A DNA stretch of 64,000 bases, taken from positions 62,001 through 126,000 of the forward strand of contig JAEWHP010000032.1 in assembly GCA_023387735.1 (NCBI GenBank), written 5' to 3'. Shown here piece by piece: positions 30,807 through 39,771 of the stretch. The DNA is from Pseudomonadota bacterium (lineage in GTDB: Bacteria; Pseudomonadota; Alphaproteobacteria; Rhizobiales; Xanthobacteraceae). Position 1 is the first letter of the stretch. The number at the start of each line of letters is the position of its first letter. The notes under the pieces were generated by a model. The model worked only from the letters and a program-made list of their open reading frames with translations. It did no database searches and was not told the DNA's origin. The position numbers and the translations under genes are program-made.

Positions 30807-31808
30807 CTACGAAAGGATCGAATCGTCCTCCGGCCGCGTCCGCGCGATGATCTCGGCGGCGCCTTTGTCGAGCAGTTCGAGGCCTATGGCGCGGCCGAGT
30901 TCGCGCGGCCGGTCCGCCGCGCCACGTCGCGTCACCTCGATGAAGCGGTCGCCGGCCTCGTCCAGCACCGAGGCCGTCAGCGTCATCTCGCTGCCCGCAA
31001 GCGTGGCGTGGCCGGCGATCGGCGAGTTGCAGTGGCCGTTGAGAACCCACAGCACCTCGCGCTCGGCCTCGGCGCAGAGCCTGGACGACGCATCCTCGAT
31101 CTTCGCCAGCCGTCCGCGCGTCAGCCAATCCTTCTCGACGCATTCGACCGCGACGATGCCCTGCCCGACCGCCGGCAGCATTTCGCGAACCGAGAAATCG
31201 TGGACGATGCGCGACGCCATCCCGATGCGCTCGAGCCCCGACCGCGCCATCACAAGTGCATCCGCGGGTCCCACCTCGCCGCCGCCGGGCAGCCGCTGCT
31301 TGTCGCCGCGATCGAGCTTTGCCACGCGGGTATCGGCAGCGCCGCGGAAATGGATCACGGTCGCGTCGGGGAACAGCCGGCGCAGATAGGCGGCGCGACG
31401 CACCGCATTGGTGCCGATCTTGAAGCCCTTGCCCTTCGCTGCGCGGAACGCGTCCAGCGAGACGCCGGGACGCAGCACCAGCGCGTCGTTGGCGGCATCG
31501 CGCGGCAAGGTCGCGGCGATGATCAGGCCCGGCGTCTCCTCGTTGCCGGGCACGTCCTTGAGCGAGTGCATCGCCGCCTGCAATTGCCCGGCCCGCATCG
31601 CTTCGCGGATCTCGGCGACGAACGCGCCGCCCTTGCCGCCATGGCGCAACAGCTTGCTGGTCTGGTCCTGGTCGCCGCGGGTTTCGAACTTGACGATCTC
31701 GACGTCGAGCGCGGGATCGGCAGCGCGCAGCAGCCGCGCGATCGCTTCCGTCTGCGCCAGCGCCATCACGCTCTTGCGCGTACCGATCCTCAAGGGCTGT
31801 CCTGACAC
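30807..31808 (-). CDS. hemC: Divergent hydroxymethylbilane synthase (porphobilinogen deaminase)
   Basis: Protein of 333 residues with the HemC layout. It keeps LRIGTRKSVMALAQ (Arg11, Ser13), HSLKDVP (Lys84, Asp85), the paired Arg137-Arg138, RGAADTR (Arg155, Arg161), LPAVGQG and the dipyrromethane Cys260 in NGHCNSPIAG. Unusual points are GTNAVRR where GTSSLRR is typical and an extra ~10 residues (QRLPGGGEVG) before the ALVMARSGLERIG helix. GTG at 31808 with GGAG is the chosen start; upstream frame to 31934 looks non-coding. It may be the housekeeping enzyme or a paralogue. Confidence 0.78.
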   Translation of the reverse strand: MSGQPLRIGTRKSVMALAQTEAIARLLRAADPALDVEIVKFETRGDQDQTSKLLRHGGKGGAFVAEIREAMRAGQLQAAMHSLKDVPGNEETPGLIIAATLPRDAANDALVLRPGVSLDAFRAAKGKGFKIGTNAVRRAAYLRRLFPDATVIHFRGAADTRVAKLDRGDKQRLPGGGEVGPADALVMARSGLERIGMASRIVHDFSVREMLPAVGQGIVAVECVEKDWLTRGRLAKIEDASSRLCAEAEREVLWVLNGHCNSPIAGHATLAGSEMTLTASVLDEAGDRFIEVTRRGAADRPRELGRAIGLELLDKGAAEIIARTRPEDDSILS

Positions 31809-31996
31809 GAGGTCTCCGTTTCGACACGCACGTTCAAGCTTAGGGGATAGAGCAAGCCGCCGGTCAGAACAACGATTTTGGCGCGGCTGGCCCGGCGGCG
31901 AGCACCAGCCGCCCAATTTGTTGAGCTGCGTCAATATCGACCGCCGCGCCCGGCGAAGGATGGCCTTGGCAATGCAACCAGGGCCTAGACCAAATC

Positions 31997-33100
31997 ATGA
32001 ACGCGTTGATCAGGGAAATCCGTCATACCCCTCTGCTATGGATGCTGGTGTTCGTGCCGATCGTGCTGGCCACCGAACTGCTGGCGCCGTCGGCGCACAC
32101 CGCCCTGTTCGTGCTGGCCGTTCTCGCCATCATTCCGCTGGCCGCCCTGCTCAGCCACGCCACCGAGAGCGTGGCCGAGAAGACCGGCGATGCCGTCGGC
32201 GGCCTGTTGAACGCGACATTGGGCAATCTGACCGAATTGATCATCGCGCTGGCGGCACTCCAGGCCGGGGAATACATGCTGGTAAAGGCGTCGATCGCCG
32301 GCGCGATCGTTACCAATTCGCTGTTCATGCTGGGCGCGTCGTTCCTGCTCGGCGGACTGCGCTACCGCACCCAGGAGTTCAATCGCGCCGGCGGCAGGCT
32401 GCATGCGGCGCTGCTGCTGATGGCCACGATTGCCCTGATCACGCCGGCCGCGGTCGCAAATCTCGATCTCGCCCAGGGCCCGTCGGTAACCCAAAAGCTC
32501 AGCACCGGCCTCGCCGTCCTGCTCATCGCCGCCTACGCGCTGAGCCTCGTGTTCTCACTGAAGACCCACAAGGAGCTGTTCGTCAGTGAGGATCACGGCG
32601 AAAGTGAAGCGGAAACGCTGCCGGTCGGCGTCGCAGTTGGCACGCTTATCGCGGTGACGGTGCTGGTGGCGCTGGTCAGCGAAATCTTTGTCGGATCGGT
32701 GCAGAAGGCCGGAGAGACCTTGGGAATGAGCCCCGCCTTCATCGGGTTCATCGTGGTGGCGCTGGTCGGCGGCGCTGCCGAAATGGCGGTGGCGTTTTCC
32801 GCAGCGCGCAAGAACCGCCTCGATATGAGCGTCGGCATCGCGCTCGGAAGCGCCTCGCAGATCGCCCTGTTCGTTGCGCCCGTACTGGTACTGCTCAGCT
32901 ACGTCATCGGCCCCAAGCCGATGGACCTGCAATTCTGGCCGGGGGCCGTCTCGATGGTGATGATCGCGACCATTACCGCGTGCTTCATCACCAACAGCGG
33001 GCGCTCGGCCTGGTTCATCGGCGTCCTGCTCCTGTTCATCTACCTGATCTTCGCCATGACGCTCTATGTCGTTCCGCCCGGAACGCATGCGGCTGGCTGA
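31997..33100 (+). CDS. Calcium/proton exchanger (CaCA family)
   Basis: Inner-membrane antiporter of 367 residues with about 11 hydrophobic segments. The two inverted alpha-repeat motifs of cation exchangers are clear: VGGLLNATLGNLTELI (with Asn and Glu for ion binding) and GGAAEMAVAFSAARKNRLDMSVGIALGSASQIALF. An acidic loop (EDHGESEAE) joins the halves. It likely exports Ca2+ in exchange for H+. Its promoter region is shared with the divergent hemC-like gene. A K+ channel gene follows 26 bp later. Confidence 0.92.
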   Translation: MNALIREIRHTPLLWMLVFVPIVLATELLAPSAHTALFVLAVLAIIPLAALLSHATESVAEKTGDAVGGLLNATLGNLTELIIALAALQAGEYMLVKASIAGAIVTNSLFMLGASFLLGGLRYRTQEFNRAGGRLHAALLLMATIALITPAAVANLDLAQGPSVTQKLSTGLAVLLIAAYALSLVFSLKTHKELFVSEDHGESEAETLPVGVAVGTLIAVTVLVALVSEIFVGSVQKAGETLGMSPAFIGFIVVALVGGAAEMAVAFSAARKNRLDMSVGIALGSASQIALFVAPVLVLLSYVIGPKPMDLQFWPGAVSMVMIATITACFITNSGRSAWFIGVLLLFIYLIFAMTLYVVPPGTHAAG

Positions 33101-33126
33101 GCCGTCAGACGGGAAAAACGACGATC

Positions 33127-33678
33127 ATGTGGAAACGCAGGCGCCTCGCACGCTGGTTCAGGATCATCCGGTCCATCGTTGTCGGCTATTGCATTTTCGG
33201 CCTGCTGGTCGAAGCGGCGGTGCCGCATTTTCTTCCCGAAAACGCCTTCACTTCCTACGTCGGAGAGGCGGCCAAAGCCGGGCTCTTCGCCATTTGGGCC
33301 TACCTGATCTGGCGCATCGCCGACGCCATCCGGGGCATTTACGGTCCGAGGAGTGCGCTCTATCTGAAGTTCACCCCCATCTGGAGAATCCTCTTCGACG
33401 TCACCGCAGCCTTCATGCTGGCGGCATTCTGCTTCGCGGTGCTGTACCTCTACATCATCAGGCTTCAGGGCCCGGGCGCGTTTTCCGCCGAACTCAATCT
33501 CGGCGAGGCGCTCTATTTCAGCATCGTCACCATGACGACGACGGGCTATGGCGACATCGTCCCCCGGACGGGCTGGGCAAAATTCGTGGTCGGCGTCCAG
33601 ATCATCTTTGGCTTCCTCTACACCGTCCTGTTCTTCTCGATCTTCGCCGGACTGGCGGGCCGCCGACGCTCGACCTGA
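33127..33678 (+). CDS. Two-helix potassium channel
   Basis: Membrane protein of 183 residues. Two N-terminal hydrophobic segments (about 12-32 and 47-66) are followed by a pore module: helix ~90-112, pore loop, selectivity filter TTTGYGD (137-143), and a final helix ~152-176. The filter is that of K+-selective channels. The ATG at 33127 is 26 bp after the exchanger stop, so the two may be one transcript for ion balance. No ligand-binding domain follows the pore. Confidence 0.85.
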   Translation: MWKRRRLARWFRIIRSIVVGYCIFGLLVEAAVPHFLPENAFTSYVGEAAKAGLFAIWAYLIWRIADAIRGIYGPRSALYLKFTPIWRILFDVTAAFMLAAFCFAVLYLYIIRLQGPGAFSAELNLGEALYFSIVTMTTTGYGDIVPRTGWAKFVVGVQIIFGFLYTVLFFSIFAGLAGRRRST

Positions 33679-33827
33679 TACCCGCCGTGAACCATCCTGG
33701 AACTGGCCTGCCGCAAGTTCTGGCAGGGTCTGCCTAAAGGCTCCGGTGCCGCCGGGCTGCCATTCCAAAACGCCGATTGTGCATCGCAGCAAGAGGCATA
33801 AGTTGCGCTCCGCAAGAGGGTTTTTCG

Positions 33828-35075
33828 TTGTCCGATACCAGTGCCAATGCCGTGGCCGCTTCAGGCCACCGCCCGATGGGTTTTCCCGAATTCGTGATCG
33901 TGATCGCGTCCATCATGGCGCTGAACCCGATCGCGATGGACATGATGCTGCCGGCGCTGCCGAACATCGCGTCCACCTTCCATATCACCGTCGCCAACCG
34001 GCCCCAGATGGTGCTGTCGATCTTCCTGCTCGGCTTCGGCGTCGGGCAGTTCATCATGGGACCGCTGTCGGATCGTTTCGGCCGCCGGCCGATCCTGCTC
34101 GGCGGCATGGCGCTTTATTGCGTCGCCAGCCTGCTCGCCATCGCAGCGCCCTCCTTCGAGACGCTGCTGCTGGCCCGCGCGTTGCAGGGCCTCGGCACCT
34201 CGGCCACCCGCGTCATCGCCACCGCGATCGTCCGCGACTGCTACGCCGGTCGTCGCATGGCGAGCGTGGTATCGCTGGCGATGATGGTATTCATTGCCGT
34301 GCCGGTCGTCGCGCCCTCGTTCGGACAGGCGGTGCTGCTGCTGACGCACTGGCGCGGCATCTTCATCGTGCTGATGCTGTATGGCGTGGTGGCGTTCGTC
34401 TGGAGCGCGCTGCGCATGCCGGAGACGCTGCCCGAGGCGCGGCGAAAATCGCTTGCCGTTGGCGAGGTGCTCGGCGCCTACCGGCAGACCGTCACCAACC
34501 CCCAGACGCTCGGCTATGCGCTGGTCGCCGGCGGCGTGCAGGGTACGCTCTTCGCCTACGTGTTTTCGTCGCAGCAGATCTTCACGGAAATCTACCGGCT
34601 CGGGCATTATTTCCCGCTGGCGTTCGCGGCCTGCGCCGTCGGCGTCGCCATCGCCGGCTTCGTCAATGCCAGGTTCGTCGGCCGGCTCGGCATGCGGGTG
34701 ATTTCGCACGGCGCGCTGATCGGCTTTGTCGTCGTTTCCGCCGTCATGCTGGTGGCGGCGCGAACCGGAACCCTTGGCCTGCCGCTGTTCATGGCGCTGT
34801 CGGCGCTGATGATGTTCGCCTTCGGCCTGATGATCGCCAATTTCACCGCGCTTGCCATGGAGCCGCAGGGCCACATCGCCGGCACCGCCTCGTCGCTCTA
34901 CGGATCGATCACCACCCTGCTCGGCATCGGCGTCGGCGTCACCATCGGCCAGGATTACGACGGCACGCTGGTGCCGTTCGCGACCGGCTTCTTCCTCTGC
35001 ACGCTGGCTGCGCTGGCGGTGGTACTTGCAGTGGAAAAAGGTCGCCTGTTCAGGTCGTATAGCCCCCGGGTGTGA
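33828..35075 (+). CDS. MFS exporter, Bcr/CflA drug-resistance type
   Basis: Inner-membrane transporter of 415 residues with about 12 helices. The MFS motif A is GPLSDRFGRRPILLGG, and motif C-like sequence appears in helix 5 (VVAPSFGQ). IASIMALNPIAMDMMLPALPNI is typical of the Bcr/CflA branch that expels drugs or metabolites. The best start is TTG at 33828 with AGAGGG upstream; an ATG 17 codons earlier and MGFPEF later are alternatives. The stop codon lies inside a perfect tandem repeat. Confidence 0.87.
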   Translation: MSDTSANAVAASGHRPMGFPEFVIVIASIMALNPIAMDMMLPALPNIASTFHITVANRPQMVLSIFLLGFGVGQFIMGPLSDRFGRRPILLGGMALYCVASLLAIAAPSFETLLLARALQGLGTSATRVIATAIVRDCYAGRRMASVVSLAMMVFIAVPVVAPSFGQAVLLLTHWRGIFIVLMLYGVVAFVWSALRMPETLPEARRKSLAVGEVLGAYRQTVTNPQTLGYALVAGGVQGTLFAYVFSSQQIFTEIYRLGHYFPLAFAACAVGVAIAGFVNARFVGRLGMRVISHGALIGFVVVSAVMLVAARTGTLGLPLFMALSALMMFAFGLMIANFTALAMEPQGHIAGTASSLYGSITTLLGIGVGVTIGQDYDGTLVPFATGFFLCTLAALAVVLAVEKGRLFRSYSPRV

Positions 35076-35101
35076 CCGTTTAGCCCCCGGGTGTGACCGT
35101 T
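35060..35101. repeat. Perfect 21-bp tandem duplication over the MFS stop codon
   Basis: The same 21-base unit occurs at 35060-35080 and 35081-35101, beginning TAGCCCCCGGG and ending GTGACCGTT. The TGA stop of the MFS gene is at 35073-35075 within the first copy. Since 21 is a multiple of three, copy-number change would not shift frame. Confidence 0.9.
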
Positions 35102-35244
35102 CATTCCGGCGGCGACGCCGCAACAACCGCGGCCCGAACCATTTCCGCTCCCGCGCGTTGAGAATGCCGGCCAAGATGCGGCGACCGGTCTCCGGCCGGC
35201 CACCATTATTGGCGCGAATTTCCTGTCGCAGCCGGGTGGTCATC

Positions 35245-36081
35245 ATGCCGAACACGGATAGTTGGCAGCTCCGCGACGGCGAGCAGGTCATTGCCGGCAA
35301 TGCCGGCCTGCTGGGCCTTCGGCACTTCCTGATCGGCATCACCCGCGTTCGCAACGAAGCGCTCGTGATCGGCGACACGCTGGATTACGTCGGCAGCCAG
35401 GTCGATGCGATCATCGCCTATGACGACGCGAGCACGGATCGCACGCTGGAAATTCTGCGCCAACACCCGAAAGTCGCGCTGATCGTGGCGAACCGGTCGT
35501 GGGAAACCGACATCGAGGCCCGCCAGATTGCCGAGGGCCGGCACCGCGGACTGCTGCTGCAGACGGCGCGCGAACATTTCGCCTTCGATTGGATGTTCTG
35601 CTTCGATGCGGACGAGCGCGTGACCGGCGAGCTGCGCACGTTCACGGAAGAAACGCATTCCAGCGACTACGACGGCATACGGGTCGAACTATTCGACGCC
35701 TACATGACCGCCGACGATCAAGCCCCCTATCAGGCCGGTCGCCAGTTGCTGGACTTTCGCCGCTTTTTCGGCCCGGAGCGGCGGGACATCCTGATGCTGT
35801 GGCGCAACCGGCCGGAGGTCAGTTTCGCGCAGCACCACAAGCGTGAGCCTGCCTGCATCGAACGGGCGGTGACCGGCCTGCATTGCCAGCACTATGGCAA
35901 GGCGCTTTCGGTCGAACATTGGGAAGAGACCTGCGACTACTACATCCGGCACTTTCCGTTCGACACCTACGGACGAAAATGGCGCGACCGCAAGGGCCAG
36001 GCGATCCACACCCACTCCGACTTCGGGCGGCCCCTCTACGAATGGGGAGACACGCTCTTCGCCAACGCGGTCAGGATCTGA
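35245..36081 (+). CDS. Family 2-type glycosyltransferase
   Basis: GT-A fold enzyme of 278 residues. ITRVRNEALVIGDTLDYVG opens the fold. Nucleotide-sugar binding is suggested by AYDDASTDRTLEIL (59-72), and the metal motif is DAD (121-123) in CFDADERVTG. The C-terminal region is His/Trp-rich and unusual (GLHCQHYGKALSVEHWEET). No membrane helix is seen. It may transfer a sugar to a surface polysaccharide or small molecule. GGGTGG precedes the ATG. Followed 74 bp later by the HD phosphodiesterase-like gene. Confidence 0.78.
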   Translation: MPNTDSWQLRDGEQVIAGNAGLLGLRHFLIGITRVRNEALVIGDTLDYVGSQVDAIIAYDDASTDRTLEILRQHPKVALIVANRSWETDIEARQIAEGRHRGLLLQTAREHFAFDWMFCFDADERVTGELRTFTEETHSSDYDGIRVELFDAYMTADDQAPYQAGRQLLDFRRFFGPERRDILMLWRNRPEVSFAQHHKREPACIERAVTGLHCQHYGKALSVEHWEETCDYYIRHFPFDTYGRKWRDRKGQAIHTHSDFGRPLYEWGDTLFANAVRI

Positions 36082-36155
36082 CCTGCCGGACCCGGACTTT
36101 CCCTCAAGCCTGCGGCGGGATGCACCCGAGCCGAAACACATGGGATGGTGATAGA

Positions 36156-37109
36156 ATGAGCGAATATTGGCGGCTCACCCCGTTCAAACAGGGGGGCCGC
36201 AGCATAAGGCCACGGATTCTTCGCAACCCACGTGCGACTGGAGCGGGTGCCGAAATGATTACAATTCCACAATTGACCGCGCATGCGCTGGGTTCGTTTC
36301 TGGCGCAGGAGACCCAGGACCTGTTCGGCTCATCGCCGTCGGGTTTGCCCGAATTGCTTCCGTACGCGGCAAGGCTGACACTCGAGTGCATCGGCAACAG
36401 CGATGCGCTCTATCACAATATCGAGCACACCATGCTGGTGACGCTGGTAGGCCACGACATCCTGGTTGGACGCGCGTTGCAGCGAACCACCACGGTCAGC
36501 GACTATGCGAACTTCATCCTGGCCTGTCTTGCCCACGACATCGGCTACGTCCGCGGCGTCGTTCAGGGCGACGAGGATGACGCCTATGTCGCCGATATCA
36601 CGGGGCGCAAGATCCAGTTGCCGGTCGGATCGTCCGACGCCGCGCTCGCGCCCTACCATGTCGACCGCTCGAAACTGTTCATCATCGAGCGCTTCGATTC
36701 CAGCGAGGAAGTCGACGCGGCCCGGATTGCCCGCGCCATCGAATATACCCGCTTTCCCTATGTCGATACGCCAAAGCCCGATGGCGACGACCTCAACGAG
36801 GAGGAAGGATCGCTGCTGCGCGCGGCCGATCTGATCGGCCAGCTCGGCGATCCCAACTACATGCGAAAATCGAACGCCCTGTTCCACGAATTCCAGGAAA
36901 TCGGGCTGAACAAGACGCTGGGTTACGCGACGCCGGCCGACATCGTCTACAAATTCCCGCAGTTCTACTGGACCAACGTCGCTCCGCAGATCCAGCTTGC
37001 GATCCGCTACCTCAACATCACCTCCAGAGGCCGCCAGTGGATCGCCAACCTCCACAGCAACGTCTTCCGGGCCGAGCGCGAGGTGAACCTCGCGGGGCCG
37101 CAACGATAG
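36156..37109 (+). CDS. HD-domain protein resembling 3',5'-cyclic nucleotide phosphodiesterases
   Basis: Protein of 317 residues. The metal-binding pattern YHNIEH (His87, His91) and LAHDIGY (His127-Asp128) follows the class I cyclic-nucleotide phosphodiesterase HNxxH...HD arrangement. A later RAADLIGQLGDPNY may give the distal Asp. No sensory domain is attached. Possible starts are ATG at 36156 and ATG at 36255; the second gives 284 residues and has GGAGCGGG upstream. Whether it cleaves cAMP, cGMP or another nucleotide cannot be told from sequence. Confidence 0.75.
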   Translation: MSEYWRLTPFKQGGRSIRPRILRNPRATGAGAEMITIPQLTAHALGSFLAQETQDLFGSSPSGLPELLPYAARLTLECIGNSDALYHNIEHTMLVTLVGHDILVGRALQRTTTVSDYANFILACLAHDIGYVRGVVQGDEDDAYVADITGRKIQLPVGSSDAALAPYHVDRSKLFIIERFDSSEEVDAARIARAIEYTRFPYVDTPKPDGDDLNEEEGSLLRAADLIGQLGDPNYMRKSNALFHEFQEIGLNKTLGYATPADIVYKFPQFYWTNVAPQIQLAIRYLNITSRGRQWIANLHSNVFRAEREVNLAGPQR

Positions 37110-37163
37110 GCCCGGCGGACGGAAATACCGGCGTATTATTAACGCACGGCCAATTAGCCGTCT

Positions 37164-37177
37164 TTGATACGCCGCAA
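37164..37177 (+). promoter_or_regulatory. FixK/FNR-type box upstream of hemN
   Basis: TTGATACGCCGCAA fits the FixK2 consensus TTG(A/C)-N6-(T/G)CAA at every fixed base. Its centre lies 63 bp before the hemN ATG. A class II position (about -41) would put the transcript start near 37212. This suggests activation under low oxygen. Confidence 0.75.
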
Positions 37178-37233
37178 AGTTCCCGGGAAGCCCATGGGCT
37201 ACAGGTTCACACTGTCGAATCCCGGAATTCCCG

Positions 37234-38586
37234 ATGAGCATCGATCTTCAAGCCCGATACCGTGACGAGCGCCTGCCGCGCTATACGAGCTACCCGACGG
37301 CGCCGCATTTCTCGGCGGCCGTGTCGGACCGGCAGTATGGCGCTTGGCTCGGATCGCTCGATAGCGGCGCGACCGGATCGCTCTACCTTCACGTCCCGTT
37401 CTGCCGCTCGATGTGCTGGTACTGCGGTTGCCACACCACGATCACCAAACACGACGCCCCGATCGCCGACTATCTGGCGGTGCTGCGGCGGGAGATCGAG
37501 ACGGTCGCCGAACGGCTCGAACGCCGGTTGCCGGTGCGCCATGTCCATTTCGGCGGCGGCACGCCGACCGTGATGACTCCGGATGAATTGGCCCGCCTGG
37601 TCGACCTGCTCGCCACGCGCTTCGCCATCGCCCCCAACGCCGAGATCGCGGTCGAGATCGACCCCCGAACGCTCGCGCCGGCGATGATTGCGGCGCTCGG
37701 CCGGAGCGGCGTCACGCGGGCAAGCCTCGGCGTGCAGTCGTTCGATCCGGTCGTGCAGCGCGCCATCAACCGGGTGCAGACGGTGGCGCAGACGGCCGCT
37801 GCAGTGGACGGGCTGCGGGCGGCGGGCGTGGGCGGAATCAACTTCGACCTGATCTACGGACTGCCGCACCAGACCATCCAATCCTGTCGCGACACCGTCG
37901 CGGCATGCCTCGACATGAGGCCCGACCGCTTTGCGGTGTTCGGCTACGCGCATGTTCCGGGCTTCAAGAAACACCAGCGCATGATCGACGAGGCGACGCT
38001 TCCCGACGGCGTGGCGCGGCACGCGCAGGCCGAGGCGATCGCGGATGCGCTGCAGGCGGCGGGATACCGGCGGATCGGTCTCGATCATTATGCCCTGCCG
38101 TCCGATCCGATGGTCAGCGCGCATTTGGACGGACGCCTGCGGCGCAATTTTCAGGGCTACACCACCGATACGTCGGACGCCCTGCTCGGCTTCGGCGCCT
38201 CCGCCATCGGCCGCCTGCCGCAGGGCTACGTGCAGAACGCGGTCGGCCTCGGCGACTACGCGGCGCGCGTCGGCGCCGGCACACTGCCGACAATCAAGGG
38301 CTACGTCCTGACCGCCGACGACCGCCTGCGCGCGGATTTGATCGAGCGCGTGATGTGCGATTTCGCAGTCGACGTCGCCGCCGTCGCTCGCCGCCACAAC
38401 GCCGATCCGGCAGCCGTGTTCCGCGCGCTTACGCGCCTCGCGACGCTGCAGTCGGACGGGCTTGTCGAGCGAAGCGGCCACGTAGTCCGCGTTGCCGACG
38501 GCGCCCGGCATCTGGTGCGCACCGTGGCGTCCGCTTTCGATGCGTATCTCGAAGTGCCGGGCCGGACGTTCAGCCGCGCCGTGTAG
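37234..38586 (+). CDS. hemN: Oxygen-independent coproporphyrinogen III oxidase (dehydrogenase)
   Basis: Radical SAM enzyme of 450 residues that converts coproporphyrinogen III to protoporphyrinogen IX without oxygen. The cluster motif is C57-x3-C61-x2-C64-x-C66 (CRSMCWYCGC). Further marks are PRYTSYPTAPHF at the N-terminus, HFGGGTPTVM, VEIDPRT, SLGVQSFDP and NFDLIYGLPHQT. Length and motifs match the true HemN rather than HemW. The FixK-type box upstream fits expression in microoxic or anoxic growth. It shares the heme pathway with the hemC-like gene at 30807. Confidence 0.93.
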   Translation: MSIDLQARYRDERLPRYTSYPTAPHFSAAVSDRQYGAWLGSLDSGATGSLYLHVPFCRSMCWYCGCHTTITKHDAPIADYLAVLRREIETVAERLERRLPVRHVHFGGGTPTVMTPDELARLVDLLATRFAIAPNAEIAVEIDPRTLAPAMIAALGRSGVTRASLGVQSFDPVVQRAINRVQTVAQTAAAVDGLRAAGVGGINFDLIYGLPHQTIQSCRDTVAACLDMRPDRFAVFGYAHVPGFKKHQRMIDEATLPDGVARHAQAEAIADALQAAGYRRIGLDHYALPSDPMVSAHLDGRLRRNFQGYTTDTSDALLGFGASAIGRLPQGYVQNAVGLGDYAARVGAGTLPTIKGYVLTADDRLRADLIERVMCDFAVDVAAVARRHNADPAAVFRALTRLATLQSDGLVERSGHVVRVADGARHLVRTVASAFDAYLEVPGRTFSRAV

Positions 38587-38612
38587 TACGCACCGAAGAA
38601 ATTCGATTCCGC

Positions 38613-39758
38613 TCACAACGAGCGAGCGATCAACAGCTTCATGATCTCGTTGGTGCCGCCGTAGATCTTCTGGATCCGGGAATCGACGAACATCCGCGAG
38701 ATCGGGTATTCCCGCATGTAGCCATAGCCGCCGAACAGCTGGAGGCATTCATCGGCGGTCTGCACCTGCTTTTCCGAGCACCAGTATTTCGCCATCGAGG
38801 CGGTGACGGTGTCGAGATCCCCGGCGACGAGGCGCTCGACGCACCAGTCGACGAAGACGCGGGCGATCATCGCTTCGGTCTTGCGCTCGGCGAGCGTGAA
38901 GGCGGTGTTCTGGAACTCCATCAGCGGCTTGCCGAAGGCGGTGCGCTCCTTGGTATACTCGGTGGTGAGCCTGATCGCGCGCCCCATCGAGGCGACGGCA
39001 CCGACCGCGAGCGCGAGGCGCTCCTGCGGCAATTGCTGCATCAACTGGACAAAGCCCTGGCCTTCCTCCTTGCCGAGCAGATTCTCCGGCGGCACCACGA
39101 CATTGTCGAAGAACAGTTCCGACGTATCGGAGGCGTGCAGGCCGATCTTGTCGAGGTTGCGCCCGCGACGATAGCCGTCCGCGCCCGCGGTCTCGACCAC
39201 GATCAGCGAGAGGCCTTTGCCGCCGGCTTCGCCGGTTCGCGCGACCACGATGACGAGATCGGCGGCCTGTCCGTTGGTGATGAACGTCTTCTGGCCATTG
39301 ATGACGTAGGAATTGCCCTGCTTCTTCGCGGTGGTCTTGACGCTCTGCAGGTCGGAGCCGGTGCCGGGCTCGGTCATGGCAATGGCGCCGACCATCTCGC
39401 CGGAGGCCATCTTCGGCAGCCAGCGCTTCTTCTGTTCCTCGGAGCCGTAATTGAGGATGTAGTGGGCGACGATGGCGCTGTGCACGGAGACGCCCGTCGT
39501 CACCTCCGGGACCGTGCTCTCGATATCCTCGAGCACGGCGGCATCGTAGGCGAAGGTGGCGCCGAGCCCGCCATAGGCTTCCGGCACGCTCGGCAGCAGC
39601 GCGCCCATCTCGCCAAGCCCGCGCCAGGCGAAGCGATCGACCATCTTCTGCTCGCGCCATTTCTCGGCATGCGGCGCCAGATCCTTCGCGAGGTACTTCC
39701 GGAACTGGTCGCGGAAGACGTCGAGTTCCTCGGTCATCCAGCAGGAACGGTATGGCAT
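38613..39758 (-). CDS. Acyl-CoA dehydrogenase (long-chain ACADL-like)
   Basis: FAD-linked dehydrogenase of 381 residues that makes 2-enoyl-CoA. Motifs are AMTEPGTGSDLQSVKTTA, FITNGQ, ERTAFGKPL and FGGYGYM. The C-terminus reads IYGGTNEIMKLLIARSL; Gly replaces the catalytic Glu of medium-chain enzymes there, as in long-chain ACADL. The base is then expected in helix G (QERLALAVGAVASMGR). GAGGG precedes the ATG. It is the last gene of a five-gene operon and supplies the first oxidation of the beta-oxidation-like sequence. Confidence 0.92.
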   Translation of the reverse strand: MPYRSCWMTEELDVFRDQFRKYLAKDLAPHAEKWREQKMVDRFAWRGLGEMGALLPSVPEAYGGLGATFAYDAAVLEDIESTVPEVTTGVSVHSAIVAHYILNYGSEEQKKRWLPKMASGEMVGAIAMTEPGTGSDLQSVKTTAKKQGNSYVINGQKTFITNGQAADLVIVVARTGEAGGKGLSLIVVETAGADGYRRGRNLDKIGLHASDTSELFFDNVVVPPENLLGKEEGQGFVQLMQQLPQERLALAVGAVASMGRAIRLTTEYTKERTAFGKPLMEFQNTAFTLAERKTEAMIARVFVDWCVERLVAGDLDTVTASMAKYWCSEKQVQTADECLQLFGGYGYMREYPISRMFVDSRIQKIYGGTNEIMKLLIARSL

Positions 39759-39771
39759 GGGACCCTCGCTA

